Source of the DNA: Chitinophagaceae bacterium UBA4857
GTDB lineage: Bacteria; Bacteroidota; Bacteroidia; Chitinophagales; Chitinophagaceae
Length of the DNA stretch: 51,497 bases
NCBI GenBank assembly: GCA_002399735.1
Contig: DHEF01000021.1
Location: 4,973-56,469 of the forward strand
Direction of reading: 5' to 3'
A program made the translations under genes and the position numbers. Positions 7,415 to 17,049 of this stretch are shown piece by piece (within the stretch, counting starts at the first letter, position 1; every line of letters begins with the position of its first letter). Under the pieces are notes generated by a model. The model was not told where the DNA came from. It did not search any database and saw only the letters and a list, made by a program, of their open reading frames with translations.

Positions 7415-7798
7415 ATGCCTACCAAAAAAAGCAGCAAGCCCGCTATCAAGCAAATAAAACCATCGGGCAAAACCGATGAAAACTTTTTTAGTTGGGTATA
7501 CGATGTTGCCCGTCAAATACCCAAAGGACGTGTAACTTCTTATGGGGCTATTGCCGCCAGTTTAGGTGCTAAATCATCGGCAAGGATGGTGGGCTGGGCC
7601 ATGAACGGTGCCCAGAAACTAAAACCTAAAGTACCGGCACATCGTGTGGTAAACCGTAACGGTATGTTATCGGGTAAAATGCATTTTGATACACCCGACG
7701 CCATGGAAAAATTGTTAGCCAAAGAGGGCATAAAGGTTAAGAACGATCAGGTTGTTGATTTTGAAAAACATTTTTGGGATCCGGCAATTGAACTGTAA
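7415..7798 (+). CDS. Alkyltransferase-like protein (MGMT family, catalytic Cys replaced by Ala)
   Basis: 127 residues carrying the MGMT DNA-binding domain: FFSWVYDVARQIPKGRVTSYG, then the conserved site PAHRVV at residues 74-79. In true O6-alkylguanine transferases this is PCHR, where Cys accepts the alkyl group. Here residue 75 is Ala, so the protein cannot repair directly. Alkyltransferase-like (ATL) proteins with Ala or Trp at this position bind O6-alkylguanine and flag it for nucleotide excision repair. The gene follows the DUF5522 gene by 17 bp in the trmB operon; that gap contains a repeated AAGCCATAACAAT. The N-terminal 20 residues are Lys-rich. Confidence 0.92.
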   Translation: MPTKKSSKPAIKQIKPSGKTDENFFSWVYDVARQIPKGRVTSYGAIAASLGAKSSARMVGWAMNGAQKLKPKVPAHRVVNRNGMLSGKMHFDTPDAMEKLLAKEGIKVKNDQVVDFEKHFWDPAIEL

Positions 7799-7887
7799 GC
7801 ACAAACATTTGCTAGTACCATTCATCACATTATTCCCAATTGCGTAAGCACCATAATAGGCAACACTATACTTTCGCAACCCACAAA

Positions 7888-9816
7888 ATGATTGGAATGA
7901 AAAAAGTATACGGCTTAGTATTATTAGCCATTTTTACAAATAACTTATTGGCACAGGAAGTAGAACTGGATGGTGTTACCATTACCTCTTCCTTAATCGA
8001 AAAACGGGCATCGGAAACAGGACGTAATATTGTAATTATAAAAGGGTCGCAGTTTAATAACCTGCCGGTACATTCTATCGATGATTTATTGCGATTTGTA
8101 CCAGGTGTTGAAGTACAGGCCCGCGGCCCGATGGGTTCGCAAAGTGATATAACCCTGCGTGGCGGCACCTTTCAGCAGGTATTGGTTTTGTTAGATGGCA
8201 TGCGTTTAAACGATCCTAACACCGGCCACTTTAGCAGTTATATTCCATTGGCACCAGCCGAAATTGAAAGAATAGAAATTTTAAAAGGCCCCTCGTCTGC
8301 TATTTACGGTGCTGATGCAGTGGGAGGTGTAGTGCATGTTATAACCAAAACATTTGCCGCACAAAATGAAGCAGCTAATAAAACAACGGCTAATGCGCAA
8401 TTAGCCATTGGTGAGTATGGTTATAATAATATTACCGCCGGTATAGCGCATACTAAAAATAAATTCAGCATCAGCGGTGGTGTACTCATTAATAATGCCG
8501 AAGGTGTACAGCAACGCGGTACCAAAGGGTTTATACATAACCGCAGTGTATCAGCATCAGCCAAATACCATTTTAATAATAACTGGAGTGTAGCTTATCG
8601 TTTATCGTACGATAAAAGAAACTTTGGCGCACAAAATTTTTACACTACTTTTTTATCAGATACGGCTACCGAAAAAGTAGCTACCTGGTGGCAACAATTA
8701 CGTGTTAATTATAACAAAGGCAAACACCGTGTAAGCCTCGATGTAAGTTACAAAACACTCGATGATGATTACCGTTTTAACAGCATGGCCATCGCTAACA
8801 ACAATGAATCTAAATTGGCGCAGGCGTTGTTAATGCACCAGTATAGTTTTGGTACCCAAACCGTATTAACAACCGGCTTTAACTATCAACAAAAAATTAT
8901 CAATTCAAACGATAGGGGTAATCATAATTTATTTTTAGCAGCACCCTTTGTATCGCTAACACAAAAGTTGGGTAAATATTTTTTTATACAACCATCCTTA
9001 CGGATAGAGATGATACAACACAACGATCCGGAGTTGGTGCCACAGTTAACCACCTCGTATAAAAAAGACCAATGGCAGTTTAGGGCAAGCGGTGGTAAAA
9101 CCATTCGTGATGCCGATTTTACCGAGCGTTTTAATAACTACAACAAACCACTGGTAACAGGTGGTCGCATTGGCAACCCAGATTTACAGGCCGAACATTC
9201 TTGGAGCTACGAAGCCGGTGCAGACTGGTTTTACAACAACAGACTAAAAATATCGGCCACTGTTTTTCAACGTGATCATAGCCGCTTGATTGATTATGTA
9301 AATACTGCTTATGCCGATATGCCACGCAAAGAAAACCTGTCGCCAACAGGTGCTTATGCATTGGCAAAAAATATAGCTAAAGTAAAAACAAGCGGGTTAG
9401 AAGCCGATGTACAATATGTACAATCTTTTACGGGCAAACAACAACTTACACTTAACACCGGCTTTATCTGGTTAAGTAGCCAGAGTAACAACAACACGGC
9501 ATCTTTATACGTATCATCGCATGCAAGAGTATTAACCAACTTTAGTGCACAGTATACTGTACACAATTTTAGTTTGGCTGTTACAGGTTTGTACAAACAC
9601 CGTAACCCCGATGCTACCGTTGGTGGTATTAATGCAAAACTAACCGCTGATTATTTTATTATGAATGCAAGACTATCGTATGAGTTTTTAAAAAACAGAC
9701 TATCGCTTTTTGTACAAGCTGATAATTTATTTGACAGACAGTACAGTGATTTGTTAGGTGCTATTATGCCGGGTCGTTGGGCAACAGGAGGAATAAAGTT
9801 TAACTTACCCAAGTAA
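7888..9816 (+). CDS. TonB-dependent outer membrane receptor, BtuB-like
   Basis: About 642 residues. I start at ATG 7888 (MIGMKKVYGL), which gives a proper signal peptide ending at LLAQ; a -7-like box (TACTTTCG, 7869-7876) lies 11 bp before it. The plug domain covers about residues 45-160 (NLPVHSIDDLLRFVPGVEV, ITLRGGTFQQVLVLLDGMRLND, GPSSAIYGADAVGGVVHVIT), followed by a 22-strand-type barrel ending in GGIKFNLPK. The size and plug resemble BtuB/vitamin-type receptors and not SusC. The substrate (cobalamin, heme or siderophore) cannot be fixed. The 89-bp upstream gap is too short for a cobalamin riboswitch. Confidence 0.9.
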   Translation: MIGMKKVYGLVLLAIFTNNLLAQEVELDGVTITSSLIEKRASETGRNIVIIKGSQFNNLPVHSIDDLLRFVPGVEVQARGPMGSQSDITLRGGTFQQVLVLLDGMRLNDPNTGHFSSYIPLAPAEIERIEILKGPSSAIYGADAVGGVVHVITKTFAAQNEAANKTTANAQLAIGEYGYNNITAGIAHTKNKFSISGGVLINNAEGVQQRGTKGFIHNRSVSASAKYHFNNNWSVAYRLSYDKRNFGAQNFYTTFLSDTATEKVATWWQQLRVNYNKGKHRVSLDVSYKTLDDDYRFNSMAIANNNESKLAQALLMHQYSFGTQTVLTTGFNYQQKIINSNDRGNHNLFLAAPFVSLTQKLGKYFFIQPSLRIEMIQHNDPELVPQLTTSYKKDQWQFRASGGKTIRDADFTERFNNYNKPLVTGGRIGNPDLQAEHSWSYEAGADWFYNNRLKISATVFQRDHSRLIDYVNTAYADMPRKENLSPTGAYALAKNIAKVKTSGLEADVQYVQSFTGKQQLTLNTGFIWLSSQSNNNTASLYVSSHARVLTNFSAQYTVHNFSLAVTGLYKHRNPDATVGGINAKLTADYFIMNARLSYEFLKNRLSLFVQADNLFDRQYSDLLGAIMPGRWATGGIKFNLPK

Positions 9817-9863
9817 AATAGCAGGACGCATTGCATGATGGTAATGCATCAATAGCTACAAAA

Positions 9864-9927
9864 TGTTTTTGGCTAGTCGACCGCTGTAATACTAATCATC
9901 GTTCTGTTCGCTAATCAGCATCGTGTT
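9864..9927. repeat. Intergenic repeat copy B (dispersed structured family)
   Basis: Read on the plus strand it begins TTTTTGGCTAGTCGACCGCTGTAATACTAATCATCG and ends GTTCGCTAATCAGCATCGTG. This combines the T-tract end and the CTGATTAGCGAAC module (minus strand) seen in copies D, G and J. It lies directly 3' of the receptor gene. Confidence 0.6.
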
Positions 9928-9958
9928 AAAGTCACAAAATTTATACTGTTGTAAAGAA

Positions 9959-10013
9959 TTATACAAAAAACTAATCCCCGTGCATAATGTACGGGGATTA
10001 GTTTTTTGTATAA
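9959..10013. terminator. Bidirectional terminator, 23-bp perfect stem
   Basis: TTATACAAAAAACTAATCCCCGT pairs perfectly with its complement, with a 9-base loop. A- and T-runs at both feet allow termination from both sides. It separates the convergent receptor (plus) and lipoprotein (minus) genes. Confidence 0.9.
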
Positions 10014-10060
10014 CGGCGGAGTAATTTCTAATTTTGTGTCGTTGCTTTTTATAGTAAAAA

Positions 10061-10732
10061 CTACAATTCTTCTACTCTATCCACCATAATAGAATCCACT
10101 ACGTAGTTTTTAAATTTAAAGTTTATCTGTAAAAAAACTTTTTCGCTAACAGGGCTGGTAAATAACCATTGTGAAGACTGGTCCATATCAACGTCGTATG
10201 CTGTAGCTATATCTTTATAAAACATTGACATGCGTTGAAAATAAGGACTGTACTCTGTAATTTTTTTAATTTCAACTAACTTATCATAAATAGTGTTTAC
10301 CGGATCTTCCGAACGAATAATATTGCCAGAACCTGCCCCCCATGGCCAACTGCTTAATAACTGTCCCGCATTATTGTAAATATTTTTAACCTTGCCATTT
10401 TCAAAGTATAGTTGTATGCCATTTGCTGTTGCCGTAGTAGCATCTAAAAATAAAGCATGGTATAAAGGCAGCTTGTCTTTAATAGCTGTAAGGTTGGTAA
10501 AAACATTATTTACCACACTAATGGTTTTAATCTTTTTTTCTTCTCTTAACTCCTGCGCTTTAGTATAAATATCTGCATGGCTATCGCCAATATTAAATGC
10601 CCAGTAATTGCCGTTTACAATAGTATCGCTGGTTATTTTTTGTTGTGGCTGGCCAAAGTCTTTATTACTTTTTAAACAACCGGTAAAAATCATTCCGATA
10701 CACAACAAAAACGCCACCAAAACTTTTTTCAT
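10061..10732 (-). CDS. Hypothetical lipoprotein
   Basis: About 223 residues from ATG 10732, chosen because it opens a lipoprotein signal (MKKVLVAFLLCIGMIFTGC, Cys near residue 19). The mature part begins LKSNKDFGQPQQK and has a mixed alpha/beta composition with no family I recognise. Segments such as YWAFNIGDSHADIYTKAQELREEKKI and FLQINFKFKNYVVDSIMVDRVEEL suggest a globular fold with a final beta hairpin. It stands alone between a terminator and repeat copy C, which may include its promoter. Function unknown. Confidence 0.75.
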   Translation of the reverse strand: MKKVLVAFLLCIGMIFTGCLKSNKDFGQPQQKITSDTIVNGNYWAFNIGDSHADIYTKAQELREEKKIKTISVVNNVFTNLTAIKDKLPLYHALFLDATTATANGIQLYFENGKVKNIYNNAGQLLSSWPWGAGSGNIIRSEDPVNTIYDKLVEIKKITEYSPYFQRMSMFYKDIATAYDVDMDQSSQWLFTSPVSEKVFLQINFKFKNYVVDSIMVDRVEEL

Positions 10733-10749
10733 ATTTATTTTTATTTGCC

Positions 10750-11096
10750 TTGACAACACCTGATGTAATAGCGTTGCATGAAGCGTGAAGATAAGCTTAA
10801 TGATTTTGGTAATAAGCGATTAAATAGGGAGTACTGCACAGTGGCCAATAGAATTAAATGGATATTAGTTATTGTAATTAGCCCCATTGATGCTATTTGT
10901 TGGTGCAGCACCACCGACAAGTCGGGGTGCACCTTGCAAAATGCTGAGTAATGTTACCCACGACAAATGTCGGGGCTTACGCAGGTTTCTCCGATTAAAA
11001 TACGGAGTACTGCATTTTGCCCAATAGAATTAATGCAGTACAAGTGTGCGACGCAAGGGACGATGATGGAGGTTACTGCAGTTGATAACAAAAAAC
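10750..11096. repeat. Intergenic repeat copy C (dispersed structured family)
   Basis: This 350-bp gap has no gene. It holds two related halves: a degraded GGAGTACTGCACAGTGGCC (from about 10829) and a full module at 10989-11056 that is identical over 68 bases to 42409-42476. Within it CTCCG...CGGAG and TACTGCATT...AATGCAGTA form hairpins. Then follow GTGTGCGACGCAAGGGACG and the end GTTACTGCAGTTGATAACAAAAAA, which abuts the sodA terminator. Confidence 0.75.
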
Positions 11097-11120
11097 AAAC
11101 CCCTTTTTTTGGAAGGGGCT
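11093..11120 (-). terminator. Terminator of sodA
   Basis: On the minus strand AGCCCCTT and AAGGGG form a stem, followed by TTTGTTTTTT. The T tract is shared with the end of repeat copy C. Confidence 0.75.
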
Positions 11121-11128
11121 GTTGATAA

Positions 11129-11731
11129 TTATATTGCTTTTTCGTAAAGCTCGGCAACTTTTGCCCAGTTAATTACGCTCCAAACGGCCTTAAGATAGTC
11201 AGGACGTTTGTTTTGATACTTTAAGTAGTAAGCATGTTCCCAAACATCAATACCTAAAATTGGGGTGCCTTTTACTTCGGCAACATCCATTAAAGGATTG
11301 TCCTGGTTTGGTGTAGAGCTAACTTCCAGTTTACCGTCTTTTACAATTAACCAGGCCCAACCACTACCAAAACGGGTAGCACCGGCTGCGCTGATTTTTT
11401 CGTGTAATGCTTCAAGCGAACCGAAAGTGCTGTTGATAGCCTCGGCTAATTTACCACTTGGGGCACCACCGTTAGCACTTAACAGCTCCCAAAAGAAACT
11501 GTGGTTCCAGTGACCGCCGCCATTGTTACGTACTGCTGGCGAAATAGAACCGGCATTTTTAACCAGCTCTTCAATTGATTTAGATTCGTGTTCGGTGCCG
11601 GCGATGGCTTTATTTAAATTGTCAACGTAAGCCTGGTGGTGTTTACCATGATGAATTTCCATGGTTTCTTTGTCAATGTGTGGTTCCAATGCATTGGTAG
11701 CATATGGTAACGCAGGTAATGTAAATGCCAT
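11129..11731 (-). CDS. sodA: Superoxide dismutase (Fe/Mn family)
   Basis: 200 residues, the normal length. Converts superoxide to oxygen and hydrogen peroxide. The four metal ligands are visible: His27 (IHHGKHH), His77 (HWNHSFFW), Asp162 and His166 (GIDVWEHAYYL). The GGGHWNHSFFW segment and overall pattern fit Mn or cambialistic enzymes better than strictly Fe ones, but metal choice cannot be settled by eye. There is no signal peptide, so the enzyme is cytoplasmic. The gene is monocistronic, with its terminator at 11093, and faces away from the susC gene across a 229-bp promoter region. Confidence 0.97.
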   Translation of the reverse strand: MAFTLPALPYATNALEPHIDKETMEIHHGKHHQAYVDNLNKAIAGTEHESKSIEELVKNAGSISPAVRNNGGGHWNHSFFWELLSANGGAPSGKLAEAINSTFGSLEALHEKISAAGATRFGSGWAWLIVKDGKLEVSSTPNQDNPLMDVAEVKGTPILGIDVWEHAYYLKYQNKRPDYLKAVWSVINWAKVAELYEKAI

Positions 11732-11960
11732 AACTAATGTGTTTAAAATTAAATCTGACTAATATGTAATAGGTAACAAATTTATTAAGACTTTGTTGAT
11801 TGGCAATGCATGAATAATACATTATAAAAACTTAATCTGCCTGCATTTTTTTGCGTTATAAATATTAATGTTCCGGTTAATATGCAAATAATTGCCAGCA
11901 ATTGCGGTTTTGTATAAAAGTTTATTGTAAATTTAGTTCATACTCCTAAAAACAACTGCT

Positions 11961-14900
11961 ATGAAGTTAAAACCTTATTTAAGGGTAGTAATGCTGTTAC
12001 TACTTTTTTTACCTACCATTATTTATGCGCAAACAAAACAGGTTACCGGAACCGTAAAAGGCCCAAATGGCGAAGCTGTTGCCAATGCAACGGTTAATCA
12101 GAAAGGAACGAGGAACTCGGTAATTGCGGATGACTTAGGCCGGTTTACTATTACGGTAACGGGAAACAATCCTGTTATTGTAATTAGTTCTGCGGGCTTT
12201 GCTACTAAAGAAATAACGATTGGAAGTTCCGCCAGTTATGATGTGGCATTAGATGCCACTAACGAAGACTTGTCGGAAGTAGTGGTTACAGCATTGGGTA
12301 TAACCCGTGATAAGAAAGCGTTAGGTTATGCCGCCCAAGAAGTAAAGTCGGCTGATTTAAATAGAAACCTTCAGCCTAATATGGTAAATGCTTTACAAGG
12401 GAAAGTAGCGGGTGCTACCATTTCCAGTACAGGCGGCGGGCCTGGACAAGGTGCGAGTATTAGGATAAGAGGCATTAATTCCATTGATGTTGGCCAATCG
12501 AATGAACCATTATTTGTTATTGATGGTATTTTAATGGACAATAGCACATCTAGTTTAGGAGGTTCAAGAGGAGACGTTCATCAGGTAAGATCGGTGGGTA
12601 ATAGGGCCTCGGATATTAATCCGGAAGATATAGAAACCATTAACATTTTAAAAGGGGGTGCTGCAACTGCGCTTTATGGTTTACGTGGAGCAAATGGTGT
12701 GGTAGTTATTACAACTAAACAAGGTAAAGCGGGAACCGTTCAGGTAAACCTAAGTTCAACTTATGGCGTAGAAAATATTAATAAATACCCTGCTGTACAA
12801 AAAGAATATACCGCCGGAATTTTGGGTGTTTATACGCCGATTGGCTTGGGACCAGCCTGGGGGCCGACTATTGAGGAAGCCAAAGCATTAGATCCCACGC
12901 ACCCCGATAAGCTATTTGATAATTACAAAAGAGCATATAGAACAGGTAAGCAATCTCGAAATTCAGTTAATTTATCGGGTGGGACCGATAGGGTTAGTTA
13001 CTTCTCTTCTATCTCACAGTTTAATCATGAAGGGATGATGTACTTCACAGATTACTCAAATTTGTCTGCAAGATTAAATACGGATATAAAAATATCTTCT
13101 AAAGTCAAAGCGGGTATTAATATGAGTTTCACAAACTCAGGCGGATATCGTTTTGAAGCGGATAGGTATGGAGAAAGCTTAGCTTACTTTTCCCCGCGAT
13201 GGGATGTGAGGGACTATGAAAACCCAGATGGCACACAACTCTGGAAAGGGACAAATAACCCTTTGTTTGGAGCAGCTACCAATAGAATGAAGGATAATGT
13301 TAACAGGTTTATTGGCGGGGTAAGTTTAAGTTATAATCCGGTTAAATGGTTAGACTTTAGTTACAGAGTGGGCTATGATACTTATAATGATAACCGGTTT
13401 AGAACTGCTCCGGGACCAAGAGGAATAACAGGTGAAAGAACCTATGATAATGCTTTAGGGTTGGTTGGTGATTATAACATTAATTACCGAGCAGTTAACT
13501 CTACGCTTGTTGCATCGGTAAATACACCTATTACAAGCAATCTTAACTTTTCAGGAAGAGTAGGACATGAACTATATGACAGAAGATCAAAACAAACCGG
13601 CGTGTTAGGTGAACAATTAACGGTTTTTGACTGGTTTGATTTAAGAAATGCAGCAGTTTTCACAACTACACAAAATTTGAACGAATATCGTTTAATGGGT
13701 ATTTTTGGTGAAATAAACCTGGATTATAAAAACTATTTATACTTAACAGTTACCGGACGTAATGATATTACTTCCACTTTATTAAAACCTAATAATTCCT
13801 TCTTTTATCCATCAGCCAGTTTAAGTTATATATTTTCTGAAACCTTAAAACTTCCCAAAGTTATCAGCTACGGTAAATTACGCCTATCGTATGCAAAAAT
13901 TGGTAAAGATGCCTTACCATATAGTACAGCAACAGGCTATTCAGCATATCAATCTTTACCAAGCGGTACTACAGGCTTTACAAGAGGGGCAAACCTTGGA
14001 GATCCCAACTTAAGACCGGAGTTTACATCAACTTATGAGGCAGGTTTAGAAATGAACTTTTTTAATAAAAGGTTAGGCTTTGACTTTACCTATTATTATT
14101 CTTTAAGTAAAGATCAAATAATTAACGCACTTGTTTCTTCCACTACAGGTTACGTAAGAGCGGCGGTTAACTCCGGTAGTATGCGTAATAAAGGGGTAGA
14201 AATTGTTTTACGCGGTACACCAATTGCTAAAAAGAATTTTACCTGGGACGCTAACTTAAATTTCTCTGCCAACAGAAATAAGATATTAAGTATAAAAGAA
14301 GGCTTGGAAGAAATTCCTTATGCTACCCACCCCGGATATGGTATTGCATCAGTTACTATGAAGCTGGTACCAGGTCAGGCATATGGCAACATTTTCGGAA
14401 CCCACTTTGCACGTTACTATGCACCGGGTGAAAAAGAAGACCCACTGTTTTTAGATCGGTCAAGACCTGTGTTAATAGGTGCTGACGGCTTTCCTGTTAT
14501 TGCGCCAATAGCCAGTCAAAAAATATTAGGCAACTCGCAGCCAGATTGGGTTGGCGGCTTAACAAATAACTTTACTTACAAAAGGTTAACCCTGTCCACA
14601 TTAATTGATGCTCGTTGGGGGTTTGAAAAATATAGTCGTTTAGAAAACTTTTTCTCAGCTTTTGGTATAGCCGACTACACTACCAACAGAAGAGACTTTG
14701 TTGTATTGGATGGTGTTTTAGCTGATGGAAGTCCTAATACCAAAGAAGTTTGGTTGGGTCAGGCTACTGGCCCGGATGGTGTGAATTATGGAGAAGGTTA
14801 TTATCGCCGTTTTCACAGATGGGTATCGGAATATTTTGTACAGGATGCCTCCTGGATAAGATTACGTTCGGCTAGTTTATCCTATGCATTACCTGAAAAA

Positions 14901-15095
14901 CTTTTAGGTAAAACTAAAATAATCAAACGTGCTTCCATAGGAGTTACGGGCAATAACCTTTTCATAATAACTAAGTTTTATGGATTAGATCCTGAAGCTA
15001 CTTCTTCCGATAGCGGAAGTAACGTGGATGGTTTTTCAGGATTTACGTACCCTGCCGCCAGAACATTTCTATTTAGTTTAAATATTGGCTTCTAA
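11961..15095 (+). CDS. SusC/RagA-type TonB-linked outer membrane protein
   Basis: 1044 residues, typical for SusC. A signal peptide (ending IIYAQ) is followed by a carboxypeptidase-regulatory-like beta-sandwich (VTGTVKGPNGEAVANATV, residues about 28-100). Then come the plug (LQGKVAGATISSTGGGPGQGASIRIRG, ATALYGLRGANGVVVITT) and a large barrel ending in FLFSLNIGF. It forms the TonB-powered channel of a substrate-uptake complex, with SusD acting as the lid. The susD gene follows 12 bp downstream. No glycoside hydrolase, peptidase or regulator gene lies nearby, so the substrate (glycan, peptide or other) is unknown. Confidence 0.96.
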   Translation: MKLKPYLRVVMLLLLFLPTIIYAQTKQVTGTVKGPNGEAVANATVNQKGTRNSVIADDLGRFTITVTGNNPVIVISSAGFATKEITIGSSASYDVALDATNEDLSEVVVTALGITRDKKALGYAAQEVKSADLNRNLQPNMVNALQGKVAGATISSTGGGPGQGASIRIRGINSIDVGQSNEPLFVIDGILMDNSTSSLGGSRGDVHQVRSVGNRASDINPEDIETINILKGGAATALYGLRGANGVVVITTKQGKAGTVQVNLSSTYGVENINKYPAVQKEYTAGILGVYTPIGLGPAWGPTIEEAKALDPTHPDKLFDNYKRAYRTGKQSRNSVNLSGGTDRVSYFSSISQFNHEGMMYFTDYSNLSARLNTDIKISSKVKAGINMSFTNSGGYRFEADRYGESLAYFSPRWDVRDYENPDGTQLWKGTNNPLFGAATNRMKDNVNRFIGGVSLSYNPVKWLDFSYRVGYDTYNDNRFRTAPGPRGITGERTYDNALGLVGDYNINYRAVNSTLVASVNTPITSNLNFSGRVGHELYDRRSKQTGVLGEQLTVFDWFDLRNAAVFTTTQNLNEYRLMGIFGEINLDYKNYLYLTVTGRNDITSTLLKPNNSFFYPSASLSYIFSETLKLPKVISYGKLRLSYAKIGKDALPYSTATGYSAYQSLPSGTTGFTRGANLGDPNLRPEFTSTYEAGLEMNFFNKRLGFDFTYYYSLSKDQIINALVSSTTGYVRAAVNSGSMRNKGVEIVLRGTPIAKKNFTWDANLNFSANRNKILSIKEGLEEIPYATHPGYGIASVTMKLVPGQAYGNIFGTHFARYYAPGEKEDPLFLDRSRPVLIGADGFPVIAPIASQKILGNSQPDWVGGLTNNFTYKRLTLSTLIDARWGFEKYSRLENFFSAFGIADYTTNRRDFVVLDGVLADGSPNTKEVWLGQATGPDGVNYGEGYYRRFHRWVSEYFVQDASWIRLRSASLSYALPEKLLGKTKIIKRASIGVTGNNLFIITKFYGLDPEATSSDSGSNVDGFSGFTYPAARTFLFSLNIGF

Positions 15096-15107
15096 AAAAC
15101 TACAACA

Positions 15108-16532
15108 ATGAAAAAACTTATTTATATACTACTGGTAGCACTTACAGCAACGGGTTGTAAAAAAGGCTACTTTGATTTAAATGAAAACCCCAACCAGGTA
15201 ACAACACCGGGTTTACCTTCATTACTAAGCACGGCTACACATAAATCCGGTATTAACAGTTACAACGTAGCCGGAATTACCAGTTATTTTACACAATATC
15301 TGGCCAATCCGGTTGCCGGTGCGGCAACAGATATTTATCAGGTTGTTGACTATTCCGGAACCTGGGATGCTTTGTATTACGCCATGGCCGACATTAGTGA
15401 CATGAAAAAACTTGCACAACAGCTTGGTTCGAGTGAATATGTTGGTGTGGCCAATGTATTATTAGCCTATAACTTAAGTTTGGTAAACGATCTTTGGGGT
15501 GCTGCACCATTTACAGAAGCTTTTCAGGCGTCAATACTCACTCCCAAATATGATAACGACAAAGTTTTATATGATTCTGTTGTAAGCCTGTTAAATCAAG
15601 CCATAACAGAGTTAACAAAAACTGACGCAACTATTAAACTGGCCGCTGCAAGTGATATGATTCATGGTGTAATACTACCTACAGTACAAGACTCAAGACC
15701 CAAATGGCTAAAAACTGCTTATGCATTAAAAGCCAGAGTACTAAACAAAGTAAGTAAAACTGCCGACTATAACGCAGCCTCAGTATTAGCCGCCATTGAT
15801 AATGCATACACCGGCAATGCAGATGATGCAGGTATGGCTAAGTTTCAAACACGAAACAATTGGGCTACCGTTGCCCTTAACAATGCCGGTAATACATTAG
15901 GCGGATGGTTATCTGAACAACTTATCGACCATCTTAATGGCATTTCTTATGGAATTGTAGATCCGAGAATTAGTAAAATAACTGATTTGCCGGTAGGGGG
16001 TGTGTATATAGGAACTGTTAATGGTGCAGGAAACAGACCTCCTAATAACAATACAGTTAAAGACGAATGTTATGTTTCCGGAAATTCTCCATGGACAAGT
16101 GCTACAGCACCACTATTAATTATGTCTTACGCCGAACAAAAGTTTATTGAAGCCGAAGCAGCATTAGCTACAAATCCAACAAGAGCCTACAACGCTTATT
16201 TAGCTGGCATAAATGCAAACATGGATAAATTACAGGTGCCGTCAGCAGACCCTCTTAGAGTTGCTTATATGGCCGCTGCGGCGGTCGGTTCTGCTAATTT
16301 AACAAAGGACTTAATTTTTAAAGAAAAGTACGTAGCAACTTATTTAAACCCCGAAGCATGGAATGATGCAAGACGCTACAACTACCAGTATAAAAATTTT
16401 ACCCTGCCTGTTAATTCCGTGCTGTCAACATTTATCAGACGGGTGGCCTATCCTACCGGAGAAACAAGTAAAAATGGGGCCAACGTTCCTGATGTTGCAG
16501 GCCTGGATACCAGATTGTGGTGGGATCAATAA
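15108..16532 (+). CDS. SusD/RagB-type substrate-binding lipoprotein (SusD-like_2)
   Basis: 474 residues with a lipoprotein signal (MKKLIYILLVALTATGC, Cys 17). The mature part opens with FDLNENPNQVTTPGLPSLLSTA and carries the TPR-like helices of the SusD-like_2 family (LLAYNLSLVNDLWGAAPFTEAF, IMSYAEQKFIEAEAAL, FKEKYVATYLNPEAWNDARRYNY). It caps the SusC barrel on the cell surface and captures the substrate. The pair is an isolated two-gene unit closed by the terminator at 16549. The SusD-like_2 type is often found with SusC proteins not tied to polysaccharide loci. Confidence 0.95.
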   Translation: MKKLIYILLVALTATGCKKGYFDLNENPNQVTTPGLPSLLSTATHKSGINSYNVAGITSYFTQYLANPVAGAATDIYQVVDYSGTWDALYYAMADISDMKKLAQQLGSSEYVGVANVLLAYNLSLVNDLWGAAPFTEAFQASILTPKYDNDKVLYDSVVSLLNQAITELTKTDATIKLAAASDMIHGVILPTVQDSRPKWLKTAYALKARVLNKVSKTADYNAASVLAAIDNAYTGNADDAGMAKFQTRNNWATVALNNAGNTLGGWLSEQLIDHLNGISYGIVDPRISKITDLPVGGVYIGTVNGAGNRPPNNNTVKDECYVSGNSPWTSATAPLLIMSYAEQKFIEAEAALATNPTRAYNAYLAGINANMDKLQVPSADPLRVAYMAAAAVGSANLTKDLIFKEKYVATYLNPEAWNDARRYNYQYKNFTLPVNSVLSTFIRRVAYPTGETSKNGANVPDVAGLDTRLWWDQ

Positions 16533-16548
16533 AATATTTGCATAATGC

Positions 16549-16583
16549 AAAAACAAAGGCCGGATTTCCGGCCTTTGTTTTTT
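16549..16583. terminator. Bidirectional terminator between susD and tadA
   Basis: AAAACAAAGGCCGG pairs with CCGGCCTTTGTTTT across a short loop, with A/T runs on both sides; the flanking genes converge. Confidence 0.9.
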
Positions 16584-16603
16584 AAAATATTATACCAATC
16601 TCT

Positions 16604-17041
16604 TTACCGCCTTTGTTTAAAAAAAACCTTCATCAGTGCGGCACATTCTTCCTGTAAAACACCGCTTATAATTTCGGACTTGGGGTGAAAAGGAGATTGT
16701 TGTTTTGTTAACCGTTGGTGACCGTTTTTTTCATCATCGGCACCCCAAACAATTTTACCCAATTTACTCCAGTAAACAGCGCCTGCACACATCAGGCAAG
16801 GCTCTACTGTTACATATAATGTAGCATCCGGTAAATACTTGCTACCTATATTACTAAAAGCCGATGTAAGTGCAATCATCTCCGCATGTGCGGTTGGGTC
16901 GTTTAAACGTTCCGTCATATTATGGCCACGGGCAATAATTTTATTTTGCATTACCACAATGGCACCAATGGGTACTTCTTCTTCTTCAAATGCAAGCTCG
17001 GCCTCACGTAAGGCTTGTTGCATAAAATATTCATCCGTCAT
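16604..17041 (-). CDS. tadA: tRNA-specific adenosine deaminase
   Basis: 145 residues of the cytidine/deoxycytidylate deaminase fold. Deaminates adenosine 34 of tRNA-Arg to inosine so that one tRNA can read three codons. The zinc site is H52-A-E54 (HAE, Glu the proton shuttle) plus C82 and C85 in PCLMC. GVLQEECAALMKVFFKQRR is the usual C-terminal helix. A guanine deaminase relative is the main alternative, but length and motifs favour TadA. It is the last gene of a minus-strand operon, 8 bp after the carbonic anhydrase gene. Confidence 0.92.
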   Translation of the reverse strand: MTDEYFMQQALREAELAFEEEEVPIGAIVVMQNKIIARGHNMTERLNDPTAHAEMIALTSAFSNIGSKYLPDATLYVTVEPCLMCAGAVYWSKLGKIVWGADDEKNGHQRLTKQQSPFHPKSEIISGVLQEECAALMKVFFKQRR

Positions 17042-17049
17042 TAAAATAA

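Noticed and set aside
7799..7887. Cobalamin riboswitch upstream of the BtuB-like receptor
   Set aside because: The gap is 89 bp and lacks the B12-box; a cobalamin riboswitch needs about 200 bases.
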